64,000 nucleotides of DNA from Parolsenella massiliensis (GCF_900143685.1 NZ_LT671675.1:719111-783110), one strand, 5' to 3'; positions 34,744-43,169 are shown, counted from the first letter of the stretch. The notes: generated by a model from the letters alone, not told the origin. Program-made: numbers and translations.

Positions 34744-35041
34744 CGTGTGCCCCCTTGTGATCGCGCGAAGTCACGGCGAGGCCTGCCGCACACGCGGCGG
34801 CGCCCGCCAGCAGGAACGGCGTCCAAGCTGCTGGATCTCCCGTCTGCGGCATGCGGCCGCCGGCGGGCCTTGCGGACGTCTGGTTGTTCTCGCCGTCCTG
34901 GTCCCAACCGGGGCCGGCGACGATGGTGACTTCGGTCGTGCCAGTGTCGGACGCCTGCGCGAGCGCGGGTGCCGGGCAGAGCACGAGGGCCCCGGCAAGC
35001 GTTAGCGCGGCGGCTGTCGCCGCTCCTCTTCTAGCGTCCAT
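34730..35041 (-). CDS. Small secreted protein with MPQTG sorting-like signal
   Basis: A 103-residue protein. An N-terminal signal peptide (AATAAALTLAGALVLCPAPA, cleavage after ALA) is followed by TGTTEVTIVAGPG, a short mature domain with an acidic GWDQDGENN segment, then MPQTG (near residues 66-70), a hydrophobic helix (WTPFLLAGAAACAAGLAV) and a short charged tail. That is the layout of a sortase substrate with Met in place of Leu. Small LPXTG proteins of about 110 residues are standard members of WxL/Csc cell-surface clusters. It lies 10 bases after the WxL-like gene and overlaps the LRR gene by 14. No sortase gene is in the window. Confidence 0.8.
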   Translation of the reverse strand: MDARRGAATAAALTLAGALVLCPAPALAQASDTGTTEVTIVAGPGWDQDGENNQTSARPAGGRMPQTGDPAAWTPFLLAGAAACAAGLAVTSRDHKGAHDDQE

Positions 35042-35051
35042 CGACTGCCGC

Positions 35052-35621
35052 CTACTGAGCGGAACCCGCGGCGAGCGTCCACGTGACGGTCGCGGCTTTC
35101 TGGGCGGAGGAGAGGTTGAGGTTCACGTTGGCGACCCTGCCGGTCGAGGCGACGGCGACGGAGTCGGTCGCGGAGCCCGCGTAGCCCATGTCCCAGGTCG
35201 CCTTTCCGGAGAGGTTGTCGGGGTGGGCGGCGGAGACGCCGTTGAGCTCGAAGGACAGCGCGTTGGCGTCGCTGGACTTCGAGGCATCGGCGACGAGCTT
35301 CCAGTCCGTGCCCTCAGTGGAGGCGGACATGCCGGTCACGTGGATGGGGAAGACGGACTTGTTGGTGATCTTGGTCGCCTCGGCGGAGGGGCCGACGAGG
35401 GTGCCATCAGCCTTGGCGGCGAACGGGATCACCGTGGGGACCTCGAAGTTGAGCTGGTCTTTGCCTTGGGTGTCCTTCTCGGCCTGGATGGTGACCTCAG
35501 TCGAGCCGGTGTTGCCGCTCGTGACGGCGTTGCCAGCGGCAAACGCCGCGACGGGCGCGAGGGTGGTCGCGGCAAGCGCGAGGCCGCAGGCGACGGCCGC
35601 GGCGTGCTTCTTGATAGACAT
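35052..35621 (-). CDS. WxL-like secreted surface protein
   Basis: A 189-residue secreted protein; ATG 35621 has AAAGAAGG upstream and the in-frame extension to 35672 looks non-coding. The signal peptide (AAAVACGLALAATTLAPVAA) ends in AFA-A. The mature part begins TGSTEVTIQAEKD, has EVPTVIPF like the NVPTTVP start of the LRR protein, and carries two W-x-L motifs: DWKL near the middle and TVTWTLAAGS at the C-terminus, the position where WxL domains end. WxL proteins bind peptidoglycan without covalent anchoring. The assignment is by motif only; overall similarity may be remote. Confidence 0.72.
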   Translation of the reverse strand: MSIKKHAAAVACGLALAATTLAPVAAFAAGNAVTSGNTGSTEVTIQAEKDTQGKDQLNFEVPTVIPFAAKADGTLVGPSAEATKITNKSVFPIHVTGMSASTEGTDWKLVADASKSSDANALSFELNGVSAAHPDNLSGKATWDMGYAGSATDSVAVASTGRVANVNLNLSSAQKAATVTWTLAAGSAQ

Positions 35622-35853
35622 AGTGCCTTCTTTCTGTTGGCTTCCTGCCTTTGCTATGGAACGCGGGCACATGCCCGCGGGTTCCCGAATGGGGTGCGCT
35701 GGGCGCGGCGGGGGCGAGCTGGTAGCGGGAGCGCGCTAAATGCTGGGGTGCGCTGACCGTGGGGGCGCGCTGACCACGGCGTCCTGCGGCAAGCGCGCGC
35801 CGGCTGCCGCCTCGAACGGCGTTGCGGTTCGGTGCCGACCGTTTGACCTGGCG

Positions 35854-36363
35854 CTATTCGACAATCTCCACCGTCACGGATTGCGGGTTGCCGGTGGCCT
35901 TGCCCGTCGCGGCGTCCGCCGCGCTCACGGTGATGGTCGCCTCGCCGGTGTGAGCATCCGCGGCATCGACCCACTCGACGGTGTTGCCCGGGCTCACGAT
36001 GCCGGACTTGTAGAGGACCTTGCTGTCCTGCTCGAGGGTGAAGATCTGGCTGAAACGCGAGTCCTGCGCGTTCACGACGTTCACGCGGACGCGGCCGTTC
36101 TGCAGCTGGGGCTTGGCGGCCACGGAGATGGTCATGCGGCTCTCCTCGACCTGGCGGTCGAGCTCGGCACGGATCTCGTCGTCGGACATGCCCTCGAATG
36201 AGGTGACGGTGGCGCCGGCGTCCGCCCTGGGAGCGAGGAAGTGCCACGCGACGAGGGCGCCAGCCCCAACGAGGCAGGCTACCAGCAAGATGGTGAGCAC
36301 CACCTTGGTCGCCCTTCGCTTGGTGAGTTTGGTTTCTCCCTCAACCTTTGCGTGCTTGTTCAT
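35854..36363 (-). CDS. Membrane-anchored surface protein, first gene of the surface operon
   Basis: A 169-residue protein with GGGGAGGAAGC before ATG 36363. A lysine-rich cytoplasmic start and one helix (VVLTILLVACLVGAGALVAW, near residues 21-40) anchor it. The outside part has a short acidic coil (MSDDEIRAELDRQVEESRM) and a beta-rich domain with NAQDSRFSQIFTLEQD and a VTVEIVE ending. It may play the part of the DUF916-type component of Csc clusters, but I do not see that domain. The gap to the WxL-like gene is 232 bases, so a separate promoter is possible. Confidence 0.75.
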   Translation of the reverse strand: MNKHAKVEGETKLTKRRATKVVLTILLVACLVGAGALVAWHFLAPRADAGATVTSFEGMSDDEIRAELDRQVEESRMTISVAAKPQLQNGRVRVNVVNAQDSRFSQIFTLEQDSKVLYKSGIVSPGNTVEWVDAADAHTGEATITVSAADAATGKATGNPQSVTVEIVE

Positions 36364-36840
36364 TGCTTCCTCCCCTGGGGGACAAGTCCGTTCCCGGTGA
36401 TCCTGGTTATCTGTAGGCCTATCCAGGATTTGAATCCTAACACGTAAGTGGGATTATGTCTTTTAAGGGAGAACTATCCAATAAGTCTGTAATAAGAGCA
36501 GCGTTCGATTTGCAGCTTTCGCAGCTATCAAATCGAAATTAGGAGAACCCTACACTTAATGAAGGCTATGGATTGTGTTAAATCGTCCGCAAATTTCAGG
36601 GAATCTTGTCCGTAATAATACGCACGATACGTCCGCTCGCGACTTGATGTGACCGGCTCGAATGCCGTGTCGGGGGCATGCAAAAGGAGTGGGGCCGTCG
36701 CCAACCGGTTTGGCGACGGCCCCACAGAGCCTTGGCTGTGGCCGCGAGCGGTTGGCGATGAGTCCTGCAAGACTATCCAATCGGAGCGACCGGTGAAGTT
36801 GTTGTTGCGCGGCGTTGCCGCGCGCGGCCGATAAGGCCTG
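36364..36840. other. AT-rich gap with two inverted repeats, no gene seen
   Basis: The gap holds the promoter side of the surface operon. TTCGATTTG (36504-36512) and CAAATCGAA (36529-36537) form a 9-bp inverted repeat. TGGGGCCGTCGCCAA (36690-36704) / TTGGCGACGGCCCCA (36710-36724) is a perfect 15-bp hairpin with a 5-base loop and no T-run on either side. AGGATT/AATCCT near 36433-36446 is a small palindrome. No frame with coding character was found. Confidence 0.6.
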
Positions 36841-37413
36841 CTAGAGTGACAGGAACAGCTCGTGGATGCGCGTGTCTTCGTCAAGCTCGGGGTGGAAGGC
36901 GAGGGTGAGCTGGTTGCCCTGACGTGCGGCGACAATGCGGCCATCAACGGTCGCGAGCGCCTCGGCGGCCTCGCCCACGGAGACGATCCTCGGCGCGCGG
37001 ATGAACGTCATCGGAACCCCTCCGACGCCCTTGAGCTCTGCGTTCGCGTGGAAGCTGCCGAGCTGCCTGCCGTAGGCGTTGCGCTCGACCTCGATGTCCA
37101 TCGTGGCGAGGCGCGGCGTGCCCTTGTCGTCGTGGGCGGCGAGCTTCTTGGCCAAAAGAATCATGCCCGCGCAGGTGCCGAGCGTCGGCATGCCCGCGGC
37201 GATGTGCTCGCGAAGCGGCTCGAGCATGCCGAGCTCGTCGAGGAGCTTGCCCTGCGTTGTCGACTCGCCGCCGGGGAGGATGAGACGGTCGAAGGGCTGT
37301 TCGAGGTCAGACGCCTGCCTGAGCTCGAGCCAGTTCGCGCCGAGGCGGTCGAGCATCTGCTCGTGCTCGGCGAAGGCGCCTTGGACTGCGAGGATTGCGG
37401 TCGTGCGCGCCAT
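36841..37413 (-). CDS. pdxT: Pyridoxal 5'-phosphate synthase glutaminase subunit
   Basis: A 190-residue class-I glutamine amidotransferase. The catalytic Cys lies in LGTCAGMIL (near residue 79), with RLILPGGESTTQGKL (near 43-57) and the His/Glu of LAFHPELDEDTRIHE (near 170-184). It supplies ammonia to PdxS for PLP synthesis. Its start overlaps or abuts the pdxS stop at 37413, giving a translationally coupled pair. Sequence before ATG 37413 lies inside pdxS. Confidence 0.96.
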   Translation of the reverse strand: MARTTAILAVQGAFAEHEQMLDRLGANWLELRQASDLEQPFDRLILPGGESTTQGKLLDELGMLEPLREHIAAGMPTLGTCAGMILLAKKLAAHDDKGTPRLATMDIEVERNAYGRQLGSFHANAELKGVGGVPMTFIRAPRIVSVGEAAEALATVDGRIVAARQGNQLTLAFHPELDEDTRIHELFLSL

Positions 37414-38294
37414 TAGCGGCCACGCTCTTCCATGATGATGTCGATCTCGTCGGCGTTGATGCCCACCATGGCCTCGCCGAGGTTTTCGGAGAGCTGGGCG
37501 ATGAGCTTGGCGTCCTGGTAGTTTGCGACGGCCTTGACGATGGCGTCGGCGCGCTTGGCCGGGTCGCCGGACTTGAAGATGCCCGAGCCCACGAAGACGC
37601 CCTCGGCGCCGAGCTGCATCATGAGTGCGGCGTCCGCCGGGGTGGCCACGCCGCCGGCGGCGAAGTTCACGACGGGGAGCTTGCCGTTCTTGTGGACGTA
37701 GCGCACGAGCTCGACGGGCACGGCGAGCTGCTTGGCGGCCTCGAAGAGCTCGTCGTCGCGCAGGGCCACCACGTCGCGGATCTGCTTGTTGATCTTGCGC
37801 ATGTGGCGCACGGCCTGCACGACGTCGCCCGTGCCCGGCTCGCCCTTCGTGCGGATCATCGTGGCGCCCTCGGCCACGCGGCGCAGGGCCTCGCCAAGGT
37901 CGCGCGCGCCGCAGACGAACGGGACGTCGAACTGGGTCTTGTCGATGTGGTAGGTGTCGTCGGCGGGAGTGAGGACCTCGGACTCGTCGACGTAGTCAAT
38001 CTCGATGGCCTGCAGCACCTGCGCCTCCACGATGTGGCCGATGCGGCACTTGGCCATGACGGGGATGGAGACGGCCTGCTGGATGCCGGCGATCATGGCC
38101 GGGTCGCTCATGCGGGAGACGCCGCCGGCCGCGCGGATGTCGGCCGGGATGCGCTCGAGGGCCATGACGGCGCAGGCGCCGGCCTCCTCGGCGACGCGCG
38201 CCTGCTCGGGCGTGGTGACGTCCATGATGACGCCGCCCTTGAGCATCTGGGCGAGCTGGCGGTTGAGCTGGACGCGGTCGTTGGTCTGGGTCAT
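37413..38294 (-). CDS. pdxS: Pyridoxal 5'-phosphate synthase lyase subunit
   Basis: A 293-residue PdxS (family about 290); ATG 38294 has CAGGAGGCC upstream and begins the conserved [18 protein letters not shown]. The Schiff-base lysine is in [15 protein letters not shown] (near residues 80-94), and [20 protein letters not shown] and GVFVGSGIF form the phosphate-binding region. It condenses ribose 5-phosphate, glyceraldehyde 3-phosphate and ammonia to PLP. PdxR is divergent, 133 bases away, and probably controls it. Confidence 0.97.
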   Translation of the reverse strand: MTQTNDRVQLNRQLAQMLKGGVIMDVTTPEQARVAEEAGACAVMALERIPADIRAAGGVSRMSDPAMIAGIQQAVSIPVMAKCRIGHIVEAQVLQAIEIDYVDESEVLTPADDTYHIDKTQFDVPFVCGARDLGEALRRVAEGATMIRTKGEPGTGDVVQAVRHMRKINKQIRDVVALRDDELFEAAKQLAVPVELVRYVHKNGKLPVVNFAAGGVATPADAALMMQLGAEGVFVGSGIFKSGDPAKRADAIVKAVANYQDAKLIAQLSENLGEAMVGINADEIDIIMEERGR

Positions 38295-38396
38295 GTGGGC
38301 CTCCTGGGCTGGCGTGGTTGCTGGATGGCTTGATAGGCTACGCGCATACTGGCATTGGCAAAATGCCCAGAGCATGAGAAACTTAGCGGGTCAGAA

Positions 38397-38427
38397 TAAG
38401 GCCAGTTGGGGAGCGTGGTAAGGCCAG
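38397..38427 (+). promoter_or_regulatory. Direct repeat TAAGGCCAG x2 before pdxR
   Basis: TAAGGCCAG at 38397-38405 and again at 38419-38427, 22 bases start to start (two helical turns). The second copy abuts the pdxR start codon. MocR regulators of the PdxR type are known to bind direct repeats between pdxR and pdxS. CTGGCATT and AAAATGCCCAG nearby (about 38349-38370) form an imperfect palindrome. Confidence 0.5.
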
Positions 38428-39819
38428 ATGCTTGACTACGACATGGGCGCACGGGGTGACTGCTCGCTCTATGACTATCTCTACCAGCGGATTCGCGATG
38501 ACGTCATGTCTGGCGAGATTGCCGCGGGGCAAAGACTTCCCTCCAAGCGTGCGCTGGCCCAGCACCTGGGCGTGAGCGTCGTGACGGTGGAGGGGGCTTA
38601 TGCCCAGCTCGTGGCCGAGGGCTACGTTCGCTCGAGGCCACGTAGCGGCTACTTTGCCTGCGCGGTGCCAAAGGGCGTGGGCCTGTCGGGCGTATCGGCT
38701 CCGGAGGTGGGCGGCGCCGGCGTCGTGCGCCCGGCCGACGACGATACGGACCTCACGAGCTCGACATCGTTCTCGGGTGACGCGGCTCGGCTGTGGGCGC
38801 GGGCGCTTCGCCAGACGCTTGCGAGCGAGCCGGAGGACGAGGTGTTTGCGCCGGCTCCCGCGCAGGGCTCTGCCCGGCTGAGGCGTGCCATTGCCGGGCA
38901 CCTTCGCCAGACGCGCGGGCTTGCGGTCGACCCCTCGCGCATCGTGGTGGGGGCGGGCGCCCAGATGCTCGATGTGATGATCTCCCAGCTTGTGGGCGTG
39001 GGCCATACGTTTGCCGTGGAGGATCCGGGCTACGTGCGGCTTACGCGCATCTATGAGGCGTGTGGCCAGCGCGTGCTCCACGTGCCGCTCGATGAGCAGG
39101 GCGTTTGCGTGGACGCGCTTGGGGACGCGGACGTGCTGCACCTGATGCCGTCGCACCAATTTCCCACGGGGCGCGTGACCTCGATCAGCAGGCGCTACGA
39201 GCTGCTGGGCTGGGCCGCCGCGCGTTCCGGTCGCTGGCTTGTCGAGGATGACTATGACTGCGAGTTCAGGCTGGCGGGGCGTCCCGTGCCGGCGCTGCTC
39301 AGCATCGACGCAGCTGGCAGGGTGATATACACGAACACGTTCTCGAAGAGCCTGGGCAGCGCGCTTCGTCTCGCCTACATGGTGCTTCCTGAGGAGTTGA
39401 TGGATCGCTACTCACGTGAACTTGGCTTTTATTCGAGCACGGTGAGCTCCGTGCAGCAGGTGACGCTCGCGCGCATCCTCGAGGACAGAAGCTACGAGCG
39501 CCATGTGGCCCGCGTGCGCAAGCGCTGTCGTGACGTTCGCGACGCGCTCGTCGCTGCGGCGCGCTCCCAGGGCGGCACGATGCGTGTTGAGGAGCCGGAT
39601 TCCGGATTGCATGCCGTTGTTGCTGTTTATGGCGACGCAGCCGCCGTTGCCAAGCGTGCCTTGGCGGCCGGCATTCCACAGGCCGCTTTTGTGCCCATGG
39701 ATCGCTATGCCTGGGATGGGGCGAACGCGTCGGACGATGGCCGGACGCGGTTTGTTGTCCCCTATGACGCGCTCGATGCGGAGACGGCCGCCCATTTTGC
39801 TGATTTGGCGTTCGAGTAG
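38428..39819 (+). CDS. pdxR: PdxR-type MocR regulator (GntR HTH plus aminotransferase-like domain)
   Basis: A 463-residue MocR protein. Residues about 12-80 are a GntR winged helix (DDVMSGEIAAGQRLPSKRALAQ; VSVVTVEGAYAQLVAEGYV). From about 110 on is a fold-type I aminotransferase-like domain with PAQGSARLRRAI, VEDDYDCEFRLAG and the PLP lysine in NTFSKSLGSALRLAY (near residue 309). It should sense PLP and adjust pdxST, which lies divergently. It is on the + strand with the 38397-38427 repeat as likely operator. Start ATG 38428 is used; ATG 38443 is an alternative. Confidence 0.92.
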   Translation: MLDYDMGARGDCSLYDYLYQRIRDDVMSGEIAAGQRLPSKRALAQHLGVSVVTVEGAYAQLVAEGYVRSRPRSGYFACAVPKGVGLSGVSAPEVGGAGVVRPADDDTDLTSSTSFSGDAARLWARALRQTLASEPEDEVFAPAPAQGSARLRRAIAGHLRQTRGLAVDPSRIVVGAGAQMLDVMISQLVGVGHTFAVEDPGYVRLTRIYEACGQRVLHVPLDEQGVCVDALGDADVLHLMPSHQFPTGRVTSISRRYELLGWAAARSGRWLVEDDYDCEFRLAGRPVPALLSIDAAGRVIYTNTFSKSLGSALRLAYMVLPEELMDRYSRELGFYSSTVSSVQQVTLARILEDRSYERHVARVRKRCRDVRDALVAAARSQGGTMRVEEPDSGLHAVVAVYGDAAAVAKRALAAGIPQAAFVPMDRYAWDGANASDDGRTRFVVPYDALDAETAAHFADLAFE

Positions 39820-40082
39820 GTGTCTGCGAAGTCGATTTGCCGCGCGAAGCTTGCGAAAAGGGGTGTCCGTTAAATCAAAGTGTCGCCTTGTTGACGGCTA
39901 GATTCGAGTTCTCCGAGTAGCACCTGCATTTGTGTTTGGAAAACCCGAGGTAAATCGAGCGTGCGCTTGCCGATCCCGCAAATGCCGTCGCGTTGAGAGG
40001 CCCTGATGCCTGGCGACGCGTTGAAAAGACACAAAGGGGAGGCCCACGAGCTTATCTTCAGCGACTGGCGAAGGCTGGTTGC

Positions 40083-40907
40083 TTAGCTCTCACGGCGGGC
40101 GGCGATCTCGCGGCAGCGCTGGGTGAGCAGCTCGTAGACGGCGCGATTGCTGCCGTCGAGGCATGCGAGATGGCGCTCGATCGTGGCCTCGTCGCCACGC
40201 GCGGCCGGGCCGGTGAGCGAGGCGGCAACGCCGTCTGTGGCCACGTGCTCGGTGTTGCCCAGGAACAGCGACGCCAGCGCGGCCTCAGCGTCCGTGCGCT
40301 CAAAGCCGCAGCGGGCCAGCTCTTCGGCGGCCATGTCGTACAGCGCCGCCACGAGGTTCGACGCCATAACGGCGGCGGCGTGGTAGCGGGGCTTCTCGGC
40401 CGCGTCGATGCACGTTACGTGGTTGCCGCGTGACACGAGCAGCGCCTCGAGCACATTACAGGCGGTGCCGTCTCCCTCGAGGGTGAACCAGGCACGACCC
40501 AGCTCCTGCCAGCTGTCAAACCTGCTGCTCACGGCATACAACGGATGGCACGATGCCACGTATGCACCCGCCTCGCGGCAGGCGGCAAGCGCCTCTGATC
40601 CCGTGGCACCCGAGCAGTGAGCGACGATCTTGCCAGCAAGGCCAACGCCGCACCCAGCAAGTTCGCCAGCGACGCCCGCAATGGCCGCATCTGTCGTCGT
40701 CACAAACACGAGGTCCGCGGCCGCAGCGGCATCCGCCAGCGACTCGAACGCAACGCCACCGGCAAACGCTGCCGCTTCCCGTGCACTCTCAATCCGCCGA
40801 GAAAAGAAGCCGGCAAGGCGCACCGCTTCGCTTTCCGCCAAATGGCGGGCGAGCGAGCAGCCAACCTTGCCGGCTCCCACAAACGCGATGTTCACGCGCT
40901 CGGTCAC
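40083..40907 (-). CDS. Rossmann-fold DUF2520-type dehydrogenase in the pantothenate operon
   Basis: A 274-residue protein with GTG 40907 one base after the panC stop. The NAD(P) motif is VNIAFVGAGKVGCSLARHL (near residues 5-23), followed by VFVTTTDAAIAGVA. A second block HCSGATGSEAL and SCHPLYAVSS matches DUF2520 Rossmann-like proteins, with a helical C-terminal dimerisation domain. Its place after panB and panC, with no panE-type gene visible, makes it a candidate ketopantoate reductase; this is an inference. Other hydroxyacid or pyrroline-carboxylate-reductase-like activities are possible. Confidence 0.82.
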   Translation of the reverse strand: MTERVNIAFVGAGKVGCSLARHLAESEAVRLAGFFSRRIESAREAAAFAGGVAFESLADAAAAADLVFVTTTDAAIAGVAGELAGCGVGLAGKIVAHCSGATGSEALAACREAGAYVASCHPLYAVSSRFDSWQELGRAWFTLEGDGTACNVLEALLVSRGNHVTCIDAAEKPRYHAAAVMASNLVAALYDMAAEELARCGFERTDAEAALASLFLGNTEHVATDGVAASLTGPAARGDEATIERHLACLDGSNRAVYELLTQRCREIAARRES

Positions 40908-40908
40908 G

Positions 40909-41811
40909 CTAGGCGCCGCAGCAGCACGAGCCGCCGTTGCAGCCACAGCCGCAGTCGTCCTTCTCGGGTTCGTAGATGAAGTTGTCGATGAGGCGCGTCT
41001 TGCCAATGTAGACGGCCATGGCGCACAGCACCGGCGCGTCCTCGATGCGATCGATCTGCACGATGTTCTCGAAGTCGACCATCTTCACGTAGTCGATCTT
41101 GGCGAGTGGCTCGGCCTCGATGATGGCCTTCATGGCGTCGAGCACGTTCTTGGCGTCACGCTCGCCGGCCTCGACCATCTTCTGGCCCGCGAACACGGCG
41201 CGAGACAGGCACAGCGCCGCGGTGCGCTCCTCGGGCGAGAGGTAGGTGTTGCGCGAGCTCTTGGCCAGGCCGTCCTCCTCGCGGATGATGGGGCAGCCCA
41301 CGATCTGGATGCCAAAGTTGAGGTCGCGGACCATGCGACGAATGACGGAGAGCTGCTGGGCGTCCTTCTGGCCAAAGTAGGCGCGGTCCGGCGTCACGAT
41401 GTTGAACAGCTTGGAGACCACGGTGCACACGCCACGGAAGTGGATGGGGCGCGTGAGGCCGCACAGCTCGTGCGTGAGCTCGTCCATGTTGACGTAGGTG
41501 CAGGCGTTGGGCGCGTACATCTCGCTGGGCTCGGGGTGGAAGACCAGGGCGGCGCCGGCCTCCTCGCACAGCTTGCAGTCGCGCTCAAAGTCACGCGGGT
41601 AGCTCTCGAGGTCCTCGGTGGGGCCAAACTGCGTGGGGTTCACGAAGTCGCTGACCACGACGCGGTCGTTCTCGGCCGCGGCGCGCACGATGAGGCTCTT
41701 GTGGCCCTCGTGCAGAAAGCCCATGGTGGGGACGAGGCCCACGGTGAGGCCCTCGCGCTTCCAGGCCCTGACCTGCTCGCGAACCTCGGCGACGGTGGTG
41801 ACTGCCTTCAT
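40909..41811 (-). CDS. panC: Pantoate-beta-alanine ligase with a Cys-rich C-terminal tail
   Basis: A 300-residue PanC (family about 280). ATG 41811 shares bases with the panB stop (TAATG). The ATP motif PTMGFLHEGHKSLI (near residues 30-43), FVNPTQFGPTEDLE and the KMSKS-related SSRNTYLS block (near 190-197) are present. The last 16 residues read DDCGCGCNGGSCCCGA, six cysteines that are not part of the PanC family and may bind a metal or Fe-S cluster. The enzyme joins pantoate to the beta-alanine made by PanD. It lies between panB and the DUF2520 gene. Confidence 0.95.
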   Translation of the reverse strand: MKAVTTVAEVREQVRAWKREGLTVGLVPTMGFLHEGHKSLIVRAAAENDRVVVSDFVNPTQFGPTEDLESYPRDFERDCKLCEEAGAALVFHPEPSEMYAPNACTYVNMDELTHELCGLTRPIHFRGVCTVVSKLFNIVTPDRAYFGQKDAQQLSVIRRMVRDLNFGIQIVGCPIIREEDGLAKSSRNTYLSPEERTAALCLSRAVFAGQKMVEAGERDAKNVLDAMKAIIEAEPLAKIDYVKMVDFENIVQIDRIEDAPVLCAMAVYIGKTRLIDNFIYEPEKDDCGCGCNGGSCCCGA

Positions 41812-42656
41812 TAGTTGTTCCTCCTGATCTGGTCCATGACCTCGGGATCCATCTTGAAGCCGTTCTCGAACGCGGGGAACTCGCCGGACTGAACGGCCTC
41901 CGCGTAGTCCTCGTATGCCTGGCGAATCGTGTCGCCAACCTGGGCAAACTGGCGCACGAACTTGGGCTTGAACCCGCCCGGCGTCATGCCGAGAAGGTCC
42001 TGCGCCACGAGCACCTGGCCGTCGCAGCCCGCGCCCGCGCCGATACCAATCGTGAAGCAGTGGGTGAGCTTGGACGTGATGAACTCGGCGAGGTCGCGCG
42101 GGACGCACTCGAGCACCACGGCGAAGGCGCCGGCCTCCTGGACCGCCAGGGCGTCGTCGACGATGCGCTGGGCGTTCTCGGCGCTCTTGCCCTGTACCTT
42201 GAAGCCGCCGAAGGCGTTGGCGCTCTGCGGCGTCATGCCCACGTGGCCCACGACGGGGATGCCCGCCTCCACGATGGCGCTGATCTGGGGCGCGCAGCGC
42301 ACGCCGCCCTCGAGCTTGACGGCCTGGCAGCCGCCCTCCTTCATGAGGCGGCCGGAGTTGGCGAGCGCCTGCTCGGGCCCAAGCTGGTAGGACATGAACG
42401 GCATATCGCCCACGACGAACGTGTCGCTCGTGGCGCGCGTGACGGCGCGCGTGTGGTGGACCATGTCGTCCATGGTCACGGGGATGGTGTCCTCGTAGCC
42501 GAGCATCGTCATGCCAAGGGAGTCGCCCACGAGGATCATGTTGATGCCCGCGGCCTCCACGATGCTTGCCATGGAATAGTCGTAGCTGGTGACCATCGTC
42601 ACCTTTTGGCCCTCGACCACCTGCTTGGCCAGGGTGAGAACGGTGTTCTTTGCCAT
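41811..42656 (-). CDS. panB: 3-methyl-2-oxobutanoate hydroxymethyltransferase
   Basis: A 281-residue PanB with AAAGGAAGC before ATG 42656. It has VTMVTSYDYSMASIVEAAGI (near residues 18-37), the metal site LVGDSLGMTMLGY (near 41-53), TIPVTMDDMVHHTRAV, and GGVRCAPQISAIVEAGIPVVGHVGMTPQ (near 113-140). It makes ketopantoate from 2-oxoisovalerate and methylene-tetrahydrofolate, the first step of pantothenate synthesis. It is the first gene of panB-panC-DUF2520 and is translationally coupled to panC. Confidence 0.97.
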   Translation of the reverse strand: MAKNTVLTLAKQVVEGQKVTMVTSYDYSMASIVEAAGINMILVGDSLGMTMLGYEDTIPVTMDDMVHHTRAVTRATSDTFVVGDMPFMSYQLGPEQALANSGRLMKEGGCQAVKLEGGVRCAPQISAIVEAGIPVVGHVGMTPQSANAFGGFKVQGKSAENAQRIVDDALAVQEAGAFAVVLECVPRDLAEFITSKLTHCFTIGIGAGAGCDGQVLVAQDLLGMTPGGFKPKFVRQFAQVGDTIRQAYEDYAEAVQSGEFPAFENGFKMDPEVMDQIRRNN

Positions 42657-42710
42657 GCGCTTCCTTTCGCGCTGGGGGATTGGCAACAAATTATTGTAGC
42701 CCTCGCCGAC

Positions 42711-42745
42711 GGTGACACCCGGGGACGGGGCCGTTTTGTCACCGC
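42711..42745 (-). repeat. GGTGACA/GGGGACGGGG repeat near the NUDIX stop codon
   Basis: CGGTGACA (42711) and TGTCACCG (to 42745) bracket a CGGGGACGGGGCCG core. It begins seven bases after the NUDIX stop, read in that gene's direction. Same family as 26292-26375. Confidence 0.7.
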
Positions 42746-42752
42746 CACGCCG

Positions 42753-43169
42753 CTACATGTGCATGCTGTCGAAGACGTCTGACCACGCGATGCCCAGCGA
42801 ACGCGCCACCTCGAGGTCTGCCGGCAGCCAGTCCACACTGAGAAGATCGTCGCGGCCGAGCCAACGAAGCTCCTGGTGCTCGAGCATCTGGGGCTCGGCG
42901 TCCGCGGGGATGGGCGCGCAGAAGACGTCCATGACGAGGTCAAGCTCGGGGCCTGTGTGGCGCACCGTGGTGTAGGGCCAAAGAACGCCCAGCTCAAAGG
43001 CTAGCTCCTCGCGAACCTCGCGGCGGCAGGCGTCCTCAGCCGTCTCACTGGGCTCGATCTTTCCGCCGGGAAGCTCCCAGCCCTCCGCGCCATCGCTGCG
43101 CCGCGCGGCAAGCACCTTGCCGTCCTTCACGATGATTGCGGCTGCAACGTGCAGGTTTTTGTCGCTCAT
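42753..43169 (-). CDS. NUDIX hydrolase (MutT-like), copy 1
   Basis: A 138-residue NUDIX protein. The NUDIX box is GKIEPSETAEDACRREVREEL (near residues 36-56), with WELPGG before it. The N-terminal VAAAIIVKDGKVLAARRSDG and the C-terminal ELRWLGRDDLLSVDWLPAD match MutT/(deoxy)nucleoside triphosphate pyrophosphohydrolases, which remove 8-oxo-dGTP. A second, similar copy lies at 49369-49758. It is single-gene, divergent from the flavodoxin-like gene across a repeat-rich gap. Confidence 0.9.
   Translation of the reverse strand: MSDKNLHVAAAIIVKDGKVLAARRSDGAEGWELPGGKIEPSETAEDACRREVREELAFELGVLWPYTTVRHTGPELDLVMDVFCAPIPADAEPQMLEHQELRWLGRDDLLSVDWLPADLEVARSLGIAWSDVFDSMHM

Noticed and set aside
39910-39945. 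Fourth copy of the 66-nt element (GAGTAG followed by CACCTGCATTTG)
   Set aside because: GAGTAG and CACCTGC are adjacent instead of 20 bases apart, there is no CTACTCG end and no outer arms; at best a decayed relative.
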